64,000 bases of DNA from Pseudomonas chlororaphis subsp. aurantiaca (GCF_013466605.1 NZ_CP059162.1:6820001-6884000), one strand, 5' to 3'; counted from the first letter of the stretch, positions 45,815 to 54,200 are shown. Notes: generated by a model from the sequence alone, not told the origin. Made by a program: numbers and translations.

Positions 45815-46083
45815 ACAGACCGGTCGGTTCAAACGCGACTACAAGCGCGAAGCCAAGGGCCTGCATCGTCAGACACTGGCGAGTGATTTTGTTTGCCGTC
45901 ATCACAGCCCTGGCGAATGACCAAGCGCTGGCCGAGAAGCACCGCGACCATGCACTCACCGGCGACTGGAAAGATCACCGTGACTGCCACATCAAGCCCG
46001 ACCTGGTACTGATTTACCGCAAGCCGGATGACGCCGTGTTGCAACTCGTGCGCCTCGGATCGCATAGCGAGCTTGGCTTGTAA
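45806..46083 (+). pseudogene. YafQ-family toxin, decayed
   Basis: A YafQ-like sequence is split between two frames: first R-T-I-E-Q-T-G-R-F-K-R-D-Y-K-R-E-A-K-G and then, after about 45890, A-V-I-T-A-L-A-N-D-Q-A-L-A-E-K ending in RDCHIKPDLVLIYR and VRLGSHSELGL. One extra T in GATTTTGTTTGCC explains the shift. The expected ATG (relatives begin MRTIEQT) is TGG here. Both defects should abolish the mRNA-cleaving toxin. Confidence 0.7.
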
Positions 46084-46115
46084 ACGCCGGACTCTGCCCT
46101 GGACAAGGACAGTGC

Positions 46116-46463
46116 ATGACAATCAGTATCACCGACGAATGGGACGAACTCGCTCCCGAGAGTTTCGATACCACCGCACAGTTGCGTGCAGTCGATGCCG
46201 TAGACGTGCTGCGCGAGGACTTGAATGACCGCGAGGACGGCGGCCCGCCGCAACTGCGCACCGACCTGTTGAAGCTGCATCAACTGTCGATGGCCGTGTT
46301 CAACGAAGGATCGCGCAGCCAAGTAGTCGATATGTTCGAGTTCGCCGTCGATCTGGAAGACCAGATACACGGCCTGATGACCTCGCTGGAGCAGGTACAG
46401 GAAACACTTTCCAAGTTGACGGCGCTGTACCCGGAAAGCCTGTCCTATGAAGATGGGGCGTGA
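46116..46463 (+). CDS. Hypothetical transposon-borne acidic protein
   Basis: This 115-residue protein is strongly acidic and helical (MTISITDEWDELAPESFDTT; LHQLSMAVFNEGSRSQVVDMFEFAVDLEDQIHGLM). I do not recognise a named family. Similar small genes accompany antitoxin loci in Pseudomonas transposons (recalled). It follows the toxin remnant by 32 nt. Confidence 0.6.
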   Translation: MTISITDEWDELAPESFDTTAQLRAVDAVDVLREDLNDREDGGPPQLRTDLLKLHQLSMAVFNEGSRSQVVDMFEFAVDLEDQIHGLMTSLEQVQETLSKLTALYPESLSYEDGA

Positions 46464-46596
46464 GCGAGTCCTGGTCATGGCCGGGCTGATAGAAGGTTGG
46501 GCCTACCTCAACTGGGATGACGGAAATTTCTGGGGTTCCGGCTACACCCCCAATATGGTCAGCCACATCATCAAGGGTCGGCAGCCGTATGGGTAG
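46447..46596 (+). CDS. Small open reading frame overlapping the acidic protein
   Basis: ATG at 46447, stop TAG at 46594-46596, 49 residues (MKMGRERVLVMAGLIEGWAY, then LNWDDGNFWGSGYTPNMVSH). The residue pattern looks protein-like, but no strong ribosome binding site is present and the start lies inside the previous gene. It may be a fragment of a longer protein. Confidence 0.35.
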   Translation: MKMGRERVLVMAGLIEGWAYLNWDDGNFWGSGYTPNMVSHIIKGRQPYG

Positions 46597-46648
46597 TTCC
46601 GCCGTCAGCATACAAAACGAGAGCGTTTCATCGTGATATCAGTATTTT

Positions 46649-46677
46649 TTGACAGTAAATTTTTGTATGACTACAGT
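46649..46677 (+). promoter_or_regulatory. Candidate sigma-70 promoter
   Basis: TTGACA at 46649-46654 and TACAGT at 46672-46677 with a 17-bp spacer in AT-rich DNA, about 57 bp before the ATG at 46734. Confidence 0.55.
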
Positions 46678-46733
46678 TAAGTATGATTTTAAGGACGCAT
46701 ACGACTTAACCACCAGTTTAATGGAGTAGACCT

Positions 46734-46879
46734 ATGAAGATCTCGCATCGAATAGCCGTTGCAGCTGCTCTCGTTCTGAGCAGCAATGGTGTTCTAGCAT
46801 TGGACGCCAATGAAGAAATCACCCCTAGCAATATCGGCTACGAATATTGGGTCTACTCCGTTACGTGGCAACCGAGCTT
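46734..46879 (+). pseudogene. Secreted protein gene, 5' part (split by cassette)
   Basis: The ATG at 46734 with GGAG 7 nt upstream begins a signal peptide (MKISHRIAVAAALVLSSNGV, cleavage likely after VLA). After 48 codons the gene meets the inverted repeat at 46880, and translation ends at TAG 46884-46886. Joining 46879 to 47786 restores one frame of 118 codons including the stop. The mature protein would be small, with two Cys in the distal part. Function unknown. Confidence 0.65.
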
Positions 46880-47060
46880 GGGGTAGTGCCGAGATAAAGC
46901 TAAAATTCCACCGTGAAAGCCATAGCTAATTAATTTTATGTGATTTTATTATATTCATGACCGACTTTTCTCTTGTGGTCTATTCTCCTGTGCGTGTCGA
47001 CCCAGGGAATTCACGCACTCTACTCGCGTGGATGTCTAATCATCTGAAGACGGAAAATAT

Positions 47061-47495
47061 ATGTCCACAATCATTACAAAACCTCTGTTCCCGATCCTGC
47101 TCGCCTGCGCTGCATTGTTGAGCGTACATCAGCAAGCTGCAGCACAGACACCCACTACAGAAGCGACGACTGGCCCAACCACTCCTCCTGCTGATGCAAA
47201 AGTGCAGGAATTCGGATGCAATTTGGGACATAATAATGAATCCGTGACCGCGAGGGTCAGCCAATGGTGGGACAGTACCGGCGCACTTCATACTCAAGTC
47301 ACAGAGGTTCACTTTACGAGGTATCATTCCGCAGCGTCAGCATCTTTGAGCTTAACTCCCCCCGGTACGACTCAATCAGGGATCCCTATGGACGGACAAT
47401 GGCATGCCTCAAACCTTTATGCACGTGGCAATCCTAAAATCGAAGGCGTAATGGAGAGGCCCGTAGTTATCGGATGTGTGTTGGTCCCATTGTAA
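47061..47495 (+). CDS. Cassette cargo: secreted protein of unknown function
   Basis: This 144-residue protein has a clear signal peptide (FPILLACAALLSVHQQAAAQ, cleavage after about residue 29), then a Thr/Pro-rich linker (TPTTEATTGPTTPPADAK) and a compact domain with two Cys (EFGCNLGHNN near residue 55 and VVIGCVLVPL at the end), probably a disulfide. I recognise no family. It is the only gene of the cassette, with AT-rich DNA upstream and a terminator downstream. Confidence 0.7.
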   Translation: MSTIITKPLFPILLACAALLSVHQQAAAQTPTTEATTGPTTPPADAKVQEFGCNLGHNNESVTARVSQWWDSTGALHTQVTEVHFTRYHSAASASLSLTPPGTTQSGIPMDGQWHASNLYARGNPKIEGVMERPVVIGCVLVPL

Positions 47496-47503
47496 AAATG
47501 TAA

Positions 47504-47567
47504 CGGTCGCCGATCTGCCTGTCCTCAAGGAAGACAGAGGAAAACTTTCGGTTCGGCGACCGCGAGG
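47504..47567 (+). other. Nested hairpin region downstream of the cassette gene
   Basis: CGGTCGCCGA near 47507 pairs with TCGGCGACCG near 47557, and an inner stem CTGTC/GACAG lies between them. It could be the folded 3' untranslated region of the cargo mRNA or a small RNA; nothing in the sequence decides this. Confidence 0.4.
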
Positions 47568-47649
47568 TAATCCCCATTGATAGCTGGGTCTCAAGGTCTG
47601 CTCCTTCCCCTTTGACGGACGCTGGCTCCGTTTAAATTTCCGATACAGA

Positions 47650-47673
47650 AAAGCCCGCAAAGCGGGCTTTTTT
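47650..47673 (+). terminator. Rho-independent terminator
   Basis: AAAGCCCGC AAA GCGGGCTTT followed by TTTT: a GC-rich stem with a tri-nucleotide loop and T-run, downstream of the cassette cargo gene. Confidence 0.85.
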
Positions 47674-47785
47674 GTGTGTTTTTTGGAATACATCAATCTT
47701 CGGGGCGCTCCGCGTGCTGATGGAGGATTCGATATATCATTATGAGTTCCATGGTGGAATTTTAGCTTTATCTCGGCACTACCCC

Positions 47786-47993
47786 GATAGGCCATAGCGT
47801 AATGTTTGACGATCTAAAAACAGCCTTCCCCACCAATACTTCGTTTCGCTGTTTCGTTCAAGGTGGCAAGCAGTACTTGCACGAAGTGTTCTATCGGATC
47901 AATCCCGATGGCACAGCATATGACGGGGATGCGACCCTTCAGATAGGAACCCCCTGCAAGTCGCAAGAAACCTTCATTCCTGGAGGAGCCTGA
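47786..47993 (+). pseudogene. Secreted protein gene, 3' part (split by cassette)
   Basis: This is the continuation of 46734-46879 after the cassette: IGHSVMFDDLKTAFPTNTSF, then RCFVQGGKQYLHEVFYRINP, ending at TGA 47993. It has two Cys residues, in FRCFV and TPCKS. An ATG at 47802 could start a 63-residue cytoplasmic piece, but there is no ribosome binding site. Confidence 0.6.
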
Positions 47994-48069
47994 TTGGCTG
48001 ATATTTCCGGGACAGCCCTGTTTTCTGCGCTCATCCCTGGTTGCAGTTAATGTGAGCCTGTGCAATGGA

Positions 48070-48183
48070 ATGCAAGCAGGTGCCGCTGTAAGCCGCTACA
48101 GCTATGGCCCTGCACCACCACGGCCGACCGCTGATGCGGTGTATATCTTGGCATTCCGACACCAGAAAGAGGCGGAAAACTGA
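48070..48183 (+). pseudogene. Remnant of a ParE/RelE-family toxin
   Basis: An open frame ends ADAVYILAFRHQKEAEN at the TGA 48181-48183, the characteristic C-terminus of ParE-type toxins. The N-terminal two thirds are missing, and the preceding DNA resembles the transposon end repeat. Confidence 0.5.
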
Positions 48184-48449
48184 TGAGCATGAACGAATTC
48201 CGCCGACTGGCCGCGAGGATGGATCAGCAGATGCAGCAGCTCGCCAGTGAAGACGTCAGCGAGGCGAATGCCGTCATCAATCGCATGATGGGACACGTGC
48301 CCGACCTGCATCGAATTTGGGTCAGCACGTCCGACCAGTAGCTCATGGCGCTGTCCCGCGAGCTCCCAGGGTTCTACCGCTACGCCCATATCATGGAAGA
48401 CGCGTCCGAAGCTGAACGCAACAAGCCATCACGGCCCTATGAAGCATAA
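48183..48449 (+). pseudogene. Small transposon protein with internal stop
   Basis: The frame reads MSMNEFRRLAARMDQQMQQL, ending ...STSDQ, then TAG at 48339-48341, then in the same frame LMALSRELPGFYRYAHIMED and on to TAA at 48449. A single CAG-to-TAG change probably split a helical protein of about 88 residues. Function unknown; similar genes accompany toxin-antitoxin loci on Pseudomonas transposons (recalled). Confidence 0.6.
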
Positions 48450-48663
48450 GCAAATGGGGGCGCAACTGCTGACAACGGCGGCCACGCTTGAGCGCGGCTA
48501 TCAGGCACTTCATGCGAGCGGGAACCTGCAAGTTCTCCAACCACACCTCAAGGAGCTGGGAAGGAAGCATCGGCAATGGCTATTCGACGTGGACGACTTC
48601 AAGACCTCCCTACGTGCGCAGGGAGCAGAACCCAAGGTGCTGGACTACGCGAACGAGGCATGA
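48439..48663 (+). CDS. Hypothetical transposon-borne protein
   Basis: This 74-residue basic, helical protein (MKHKQMGAQLLTTAATLERG) overlaps the end of the previous frame by 11 nt. No known domain and no strong ribosome binding site. Confidence 0.5.
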   Translation: MKHKQMGAQLLTTAATLERGYQALHASGNLQVLQPHLKELGRKHRQWLFDVDDFKTSLRAQGAEPKVLDYANEA

Positions 48664-48871
48664 GGATGGACAACCGTATTACTGGCTAAAGAGCTACGTT
48701 GACGGTTCACAGACAGGCCGAACCAGATTTTGATGCTTGGCTACAGAAGGTCGCAGCAAATTCCCGAGCTTTGTAGGGATTTCGATATCTGACAGTTACC
48801 AACTAGAACGGAGCCTCACCATAAGCCATTCCGGCCTCTCGCGGCATTTTTGGGGCTGCCAGTCTGACAGA

Positions 48872-49043
48872 CTGGTCATTTGCAGTTAATTCTGGCCGGT
48901 ACTGATGGAATGCAGGTCAGCACGGATCAATGCAGGTTCATTCGCAGTAAATGCTGGTTGACCGGATTGGTCAGTCGCAATTAATGCTGGTCGAAAACCG
49001 CGCTGATTGCAGGTCGGGGCGTTTTCGTTTGCAGGTCGTTACA
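48872..49043 (-). repeat. Right terminal inverted repeat of the transposon
   Basis: Inverse of 43255-43427, about 90% identical. It ends TTACA and is followed by the target duplication GCTAAG. Confidence 0.88.
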
Positions 49044-49049
49044 GCTAAG
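49044..49049 (+). repeat. Target-site duplication, right copy
   Basis: GCTAAG, identical to 43249-43254. Confidence 0.85.
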
Positions 49050-49355
49050 CGTGACTTTCGCCCTGGATTGCTGCGACCGAGAAGCCATCGGCTGGGTGGC
49101 CAGCCCGACAGGCTACAGTTGCGATGACATCCGCGACCTGATGCTGGAGGCGGTCGAAAAACGCTTCGGTGAGCAACCACCTGCCCCCCAGTGCAATGGC
49201 TGAGCGATAACGGCTCGGCCTACATCGCCGAACAGACACGACTACTTGCCCGACAGATCGGTTTGCAACCGGTGACCACACCAGTGCGCAGCCCGCAGAG
49301 CAACGGCATGGCCGAGAGCTTCGTCAAAACGATCAAACGCGACTACGTTGCGCAC
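49044..49355 (+). pseudogene. IS2-like orfB, middle fragment
   Basis: This piece resumes orfB directly after the transposon: LSVTFALDCCDREAIGWVAS, later W-L-S-D-N-G-S-A-Y (catalytic Asp) and [20 protein letters not shown] (catalytic Glu). The sequence breaks at about 49355 into an IS630-type sequence. A frame change near 49185-49195 is also present. Confidence 0.78.
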
Positions 49356-49902
49356 AGGCGCTGGATCGTACTCAGCTGATGTTGCCGCTGCGCCCTGGTC
49401 AGATCGAACGTCGCACGCACGACTACAAACGCCATGGAACAGCGAGCTTGTACGCAGCTTTCGACATCAGACCGACCAGGTGATTGGACGGATTACCCAG
49501 CGTCATCGTGCCAAAGAATTCCTGGCCTTTCTGCAACAGATCGATCGCAACACGCCAGCCGGACTGGATTTGCATGTGATTCTGGACAACAGCTCAACCC
49601 ACAAAACTGCCGCGATCAAGCAGTAGCTGGAAAAGCATCCACGCTTCAAGTTGCACTTCACCCCGACCAGTGCGTCATAGCTGAACGCAGTGGAGGGCTG
49701 GCTCGCGCAACTGGAAAGACGAGCGCTGTACCGGGGCGCCTTCACCAGCGCTGCCGACCTGAAGGCAGCGATCCGTCAATTTATCGAGGCTCAAAATAAG
49801 CATTCAGCAAAGCCGTTCACGTGGAATAATACGGCTGAGCCCATCATTAGCTCGGTGTATAAGGTAAAGCCGAGCGTGATGAAAAATAAATTAATGGATT
49901 AA
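49356..49902 (+). pseudogene. IS630-family transposase, decayed C-terminal part
   Basis: In changing frames one reads [20 protein letters not shown], then HRAKEFLAFLQQIDRNTPAG, LHVILDNSSTHKT (catalytic Asp), FKLHFTPTSAS, and VEGWLAQLERRALYRGAFTS. At least one frameshift (near 49468) and two stops (49624-49626 and 49678-49680) interrupt it. It begins mid-gene, so it came by deletion or recombination rather than clean insertion. Confidence 0.75.
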
Positions 49903-49914
49903 CCGCTCAGGCCA

Positions 49915-50451
49915 CTAGGTGCTAGCGGGATGCTTATCTCTGAACACAATTATAACGCTGGGGCACTGATGTAATAATCCTTTGAACCTTAAGAGTTTTT
50001 TGTTATCTGGAGGGGAAGCCAGGTCAAAAACAAAAGATTCTTCGTATCCTAGGTGGTTGAACAAACCAAACTTCACCTCGTAACCATATTTCCCCCCCTC
50101 AAACGATGCACTATAACAGCTTGAAATTGAAGCATTTGCTTCTGTGTATTGACGCGCATCAAATGAGAATTGTCCAATGATCTTCGGGAACTCCTCATCT
50201 GGGGTGAAGTGATAAAAGGGAATAATGATGCCGTCACATGATGCCGGTTGCGCGATCTTGACGTTGAAGCTACCTCCTGAAACGAGCTCACCCCATGTTG
50301 ATCCATGATCTACGCTAAAGGAAAGAACTAGTTTCTCATTGGCTTCATGGACTATTGAGGCCGTAATATCATGCAGCTCTTCCGAGGCCATATCTTGATA
50401 TTCCTTGTTTTCCAAACTGTCGGATCCATCTGTTTTCGTACGGGTTCTCAT
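49915..50451 (-). CDS. Hypothetical protein, low-GC insert
   Basis: This 178-residue acidic soluble protein has no signal peptide (MRTRTKTDGSDSLENKEYQD; FSVDHGSTWGELVSGGSFNV; FGLFNHLGYEESFVFDLASP). GAGGTGAG precedes the ATG. GC is clearly lower than in the neighbouring core. I do not recognise a family. It sits between an IS630 relic and a short inverted-repeat element, so transfer is likely. Confidence 0.6.
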   Translation of the reverse strand: MRTRTKTDGSDSLENKEYQDMASEELHDITASIVHEANEKLVLSFSVDHGSTWGELVSGGSFNVKIAQPASCDGIIIPFYHFTPDEEFPKIIGQFSFDARQYTEANASISSCYSASFEGGKYGYEVKFGLFNHLGYEESFVFDLASPPDNKKLLRFKGLLHQCPSVIIVFRDKHPAST

Positions 50452-50917
50452 TTCTCACCTCGATGATATCTAACCTATAGCTTTCTGGATTTACTTGGCA
50501 CTGTCAACTTGAGACTCGTGAAATATTGGCCTATGAAAGCGAGGGAAACACTTCGAAAACCACTTATAACTTGCTAAAAAAACCGCTGAAGTCGTCAACT
50601 TTTCACGAAAAACGACTCGTAGGTGGGATTTCTGTTAGGGTCTTTTTCTCAAGTTGACAGTGCCAAAGTCTTTGCGGGTCCGTGATCCCACCTACTTGAA
50701 TTGAAACCGGTTTTGCTACTAGTGCTCCTGTTGCGCTGTGATTGAGATCGGTCATTGCTTCCCCCTTGATTAACTTCACATAAAATTACACGTTATTGAA
50801 ATATGCTACAGAAAACTCCCTTTATTCAAAAAAACTTTTAGGGCAACAATAAAAAGCTTGAAACCTTTATAGTAGGCGATCACCTGCTTGTCAAAAGCGG
50901 ACTGAATTCATCTGGAG
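50452..50917. other. AT-rich non-coding block with a small inverted-repeat element
   Basis: This 466-bp stretch has no gene I can support. It holds the 168-bp element 50497-50664, a second inverted pair (GTAGGTGGGAT 50619-50629 / ATCCCACCTAC 50685-50695) and AT-rich DNA up to the last orfB piece. Confidence 0.5.
50497..50664. mobile_element. MITE-like element, 18-bp perfect inverted repeats
   Basis: GGCACTGTCAACTTGAGA at 50497-50514 is inverted exactly at 50647-50664. GGCACTGT-type ends occur in IS6-family elements (recalled). The 168-bp interior has no coding capacity. Confidence 0.6.
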
Positions 50918-51016
50918 GTGGGTGCCTTCGAGCATTACAACGAGCAGCATCCGCACAGCGCCTTGAAGTATCGCTCACCGAGGGAGTTTAGGTGCTTGGC
51001 AGCAGCATCAATTTAA
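50918..51016 (+). pseudogene. IS2-like orfB, 3' fragment
   Basis: Reads [20 protein letters not shown], then [12 protein letters not shown] and TAA at 51016, the conserved C-terminus of IS3-family transposases. It completes the orfB pieces 42813-43254 and 49044-49355. Confidence 0.75.
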
Positions 51017-51265
51017 CAAGGAGTTGGTGTCCGGTTTTGTAGGGGAAAATCCAGGGCCCGCTGCGTATGCACTGGGCATAGCAGGAAAGGCCAAAAGCCA
51101 TAATCCTGCTGTCCACGTCGCTGAAAAGTCGGATTCGCCCGTAGTACCTGAGAAGCCATCGAACAAAAGACTTCACCCGGCGGAGATAGTGGAGTAGAGG
51201 GACGTAGTCAAGGCCCCCCATGCCCCGGACTGATCGCCGCCCCTGTTATCATACCCAGATTCAAA

Positions 51266-54200
51266 TCACACCTCCCCGGAAAGATGCTTGTTCAGAATAT
51301 CGAACGCGTCCTTGGTCAAAGAAAGAACTTCCATACCCCGCTGCGCGAATGTCTCTACATCATTCGGATTAACATCCCCAATGATACTGTTCAACTCCGT
51401 TTTCACCGCAGCACGCGAGGCAATATCTTCGCTCATGAGATATTCCGGATGTGCTTGCATGAAACTGTCGACATCGACACCTTGCTTGTGCATGACCAGA
51501 TCGCTCACATCCTTGAGTAATCTATCGAACGCATCTGTCGTCTCACGCTTGGTGCGTATGGAGGTAATAGCATCGCGGGATTGCTTGTACAGACCCAACC
51601 ACTTATCCCAGAAGTCATGATTTCTCATGCTCTGTTTAGCCACGCTTTCCAACGCTTCGGCATTATTTGCGACTTGGGGGCGCGGTTTAAATGTCGTCGG
51701 TTTAGGGCGCCACCACTCAGGATTGGCTTCGATTCTCCTACTGTATTTAAGAGGGTAAGCCTTAACTTCTTTGTTCAGGATATCCGCCAGTACTTGCCCC
51801 GTAGACGGACGGCCCATAGCACCAAAACAAGAGTTCAACTCGATGCCTCGGATGCCTCTTAGATTAATTCCATCCCCACGGACCTTTGTCAGCCCACGGA
51901 TGGCATGTGACAGCTCGGGCGCGTCCATATAATTGACGATCGATGGCGCGCCATGCGTTGTGATGCTCAATACATTATTGGCACCCAGAACGAAAGACGA
52001 ATCTTTGCCCAGCAGCGACCGGACTCGCATGGCTTCTACGTTTACCGGCCCAGTCTTTAAGGAAAATCCGCCAAGCTTGCCGTCGACCAATTTCGCACCC
52101 AGCTCCTCGGCGGTCACAATTCCCTTCACCCCAGACAAGCGCGCATCGAGCGTATTCAGTTGCGCGCTAGCGAACTTACCGTCGCCCAGGCTGAGCATCA
52201 GGTGCTTGGCAGAAAACTCGCCACTGGAGATGGCGACGACATGTCCTTTGGGAACCGCCTGGAGCTCCGTTGCATTCGCCAGTGGCCGTGGGTCGACGAG
52301 CAATTCCGTCAGGGCTTTCGTCGGGCTGTTCCTTGACGGATCGCATAGCACAGTCGCCAGCTCCTTGAAGGCATCGGCCTGCTCGCGCGCCAGTTCTCCG
52401 GAGCGCTCCAGGGTATCGGCCACGAACTCCCAGCTCTTGCCCACCCCGGCTCCCTCCCGAGCCAGGCTCTCGGCGGCTTCCCGGATCGATTTCGCCGTGG
52501 ACACTTTCGCCCCCATCGGGTAACCCACCTTGATCTCTAAGGCAGGGGTATTCACGCCACCGCCAGTCCGGAAGAACCCATTATCGTGGAAGGTCCCCAA
52601 TTCCTCTGCGGTGAGAATGCTCTTGCCGGCCCCCAGTTGACTATCCAGCAGATCGTTCTTCATCCCCGCGAAACGGCCGTTGCCAAGGCTGGTCATAGCG
52701 TGCACCGGACGCGCGCCTTTAACTGGCAGGTTCGGGTCGACCTCCATGAACACTACCAGCTCACCTTGCTTGACCCGCAACAATTCGTCGCTGTTGCTGA
52801 CTGAGCGTAGATCGGCGATCAGGTTATCGATTCGCCCGCTCTCACCCATGCCGTGGTAATTCGAAGCCTTCTTCAAACCATCGGTCAGGTTTTTCGCCTG
52901 GGCCGGGGTCAGCATGTCGGCTTCGCGCAACACATCGCTCGCATAATCCCAACACCCCCCTTGCCCACCGCCCGAGAGCATGTTGGCCCTGGCCGCGTCG
53001 CGCATCGGGCTGCTGCGTCCCAGCCCGGCATATACCACGTCCTCTGCGGCGCGCGCGACGCCGGTCGGGTTCCACTGGGTCAAGGTCTTGTACCACTGCG
53101 GTGCGGTGAGCAAGGTGCCGCCATCGATCACATCCTTCGGCGAGTGCCCTGGGTAGGAATGAAACTCGGTAGCGGCGCTGCGAGGATTGCTGAAATCCTT
53201 GTACTTGATCAGCTTTCGGCTGGAGGCATTTGCATACTTTTGCGCCCAGTCGGCTTCAGTAAGAATCAAGGGCCCATCCAGGTCGGGCATGCCTTTATCC
53301 GCGAATTGACGCGCCGATAGATCAAACACGTATTTCTGACCACCTCTCTCACCGACCACCACGAAGTGATGCGTCGGCATCTGTTCTGATGCGCTGCTCC
53401 ACAATTGCGTGGCACGGTACTGGATATTCGTCATGCCTATATCCGGCTGCTGTATGCGCGTCGCCACGGGCGTCAATAGGGCTTCACATTTGCCTGCCGG
53501 CACGTCGATGGCGTTCTGGATGGTGGGGTCTTTCTTGAGCAGGTCGAGATACTCGTTCGTCCCCGGCGCCAGATTGCCGACCTTCCCTGTAGGTACCTGC
53601 CGCAATGGCTCCAGGCGCACCGTTGGCAGAGGGGGCTCGGTGTTCTTGAGCCCCTTGAAGAGGTCGTCGCCGACCCCGCGCAGCTTCTGCGCAATACCCT
53701 TGGCAATCTGTTTCGCCGGCACCTTAGACAAAGTGGTCAACACAATCGTCGGGCCCACTTCGAAAGCCGCCGTAATGGCAGCCTGCACCGCGATTTCCTT
53801 GAACTCTTCTTTCGTGTCGGCCACCGCCAACTCGGCGAACGGCAAGGCGGCGAGCCCCGCGGAAACCAGAAAAGCCGCGGGGCCGCTGATGGGCATCGTC
53901 GCCAAGCCGATCAACGGTGAAACATCGGCGAGAAACTGGAACACCCGATGTGTATTGAGTTCAGCATTGGATTTCAAATGGGTGTCGGCATCGGATGCCA
54001 TCTGGTCCAGTAAATCGTCAAAGGCTTTCTGGGCAACATGCCCAGCGTCCTGGCGGGTCCCCAACGACAACGTGTTACCGCCACTGTTGTCCTCCCGCTC
54101 ATAGGCATCGCGATGCTCGTCAAGCCAGGCGTAGAGTGTCGCGGTCGTTGTGCCGTCGGTCTTGTTCAGCGCTTCGACGGCTTTATCCAGGTTGTCGAAT

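Larger units (their letters stand above)
46880..47785 (+). mobile_element. 906-bp transposase-free insertion cassette with perfect 33-bp inverted repeats
   Basis: Left repeat 46880-46912 begins GGGGTAGTGCCGAGATAAAG; right repeat 47753-47785 is its exact inverse complement over 33 bp. Between them is one gene for a secreted protein (47061-47495), a structured region and a strong terminator, but no transposase. Excision restores the interrupted host gene in frame, and there is no target duplication. This is the build of a mobile insertion cassette or passenger MITE. Confidence 0.8.
43255..49043. mobile_element. 5.8-kb TniAB-like transposon with long inverted repeats
   Basis: The element is bounded by TGTAA.../...TTACA with imperfect terminal inverted repeats of about 173 bp and flanked by a 6-bp direct repeat (GCTAAG). 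It carries a TniB/ExeA-like ATPase and a DDE transposase on the minus strand, and accessory genes (antitoxin, small proteins, secreted proteins) on the plus strand. TGT/ACA ends, ATPase plus integrase-fold transposase and repeated end motifs place it near the Tn5053/Tn402/Tn7-like group. The core genes are damaged, so transposition would need help in trans. Confidence 0.85.
42446..51053 (+). mobile_element. Interrupted IS2-like (IS3 family) insertion sequence
   Basis: OrfA (42514) and three separated pieces of orfB (42813-43254, 49044-49355, 50918-51016) belong to one element. The right end at about 51026-51053 reads in reverse TGGATTTTCCCC, then CCGGACACC, the pattern of IS2-group ends. A weak counterpart is at 42446-42472 (TCCATATCCCCC, then CTCCGAGGCA). 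The element is interrupted by a 5.8-kb transposon and by a second block at about 49356-50917, and is not functional. Confidence 0.7.

Noticed and set aside
45811..46083. Intact 90-residue toxin starting at TTG 45811
   Set aside because: The first 25 residues (NRPVGSNATTSAKPRACIV) are in the wrong frame. The YafQ N-terminus is readable in another frame.
47496..47640. Integron attC site or tmRNA-like structure in the cassette
   Set aside because: No RYYYAAC/GTTRRRY core pair at proper distance, and no CCA end or tRNA-like T-arm. Kept only as a hairpin region.
50988..51221. 77-codon minus-strand frame next to the IS right end
   Set aside because: It spans the IS terminal repeat and orfB end, has no ribosome binding site and no recognisable domain.
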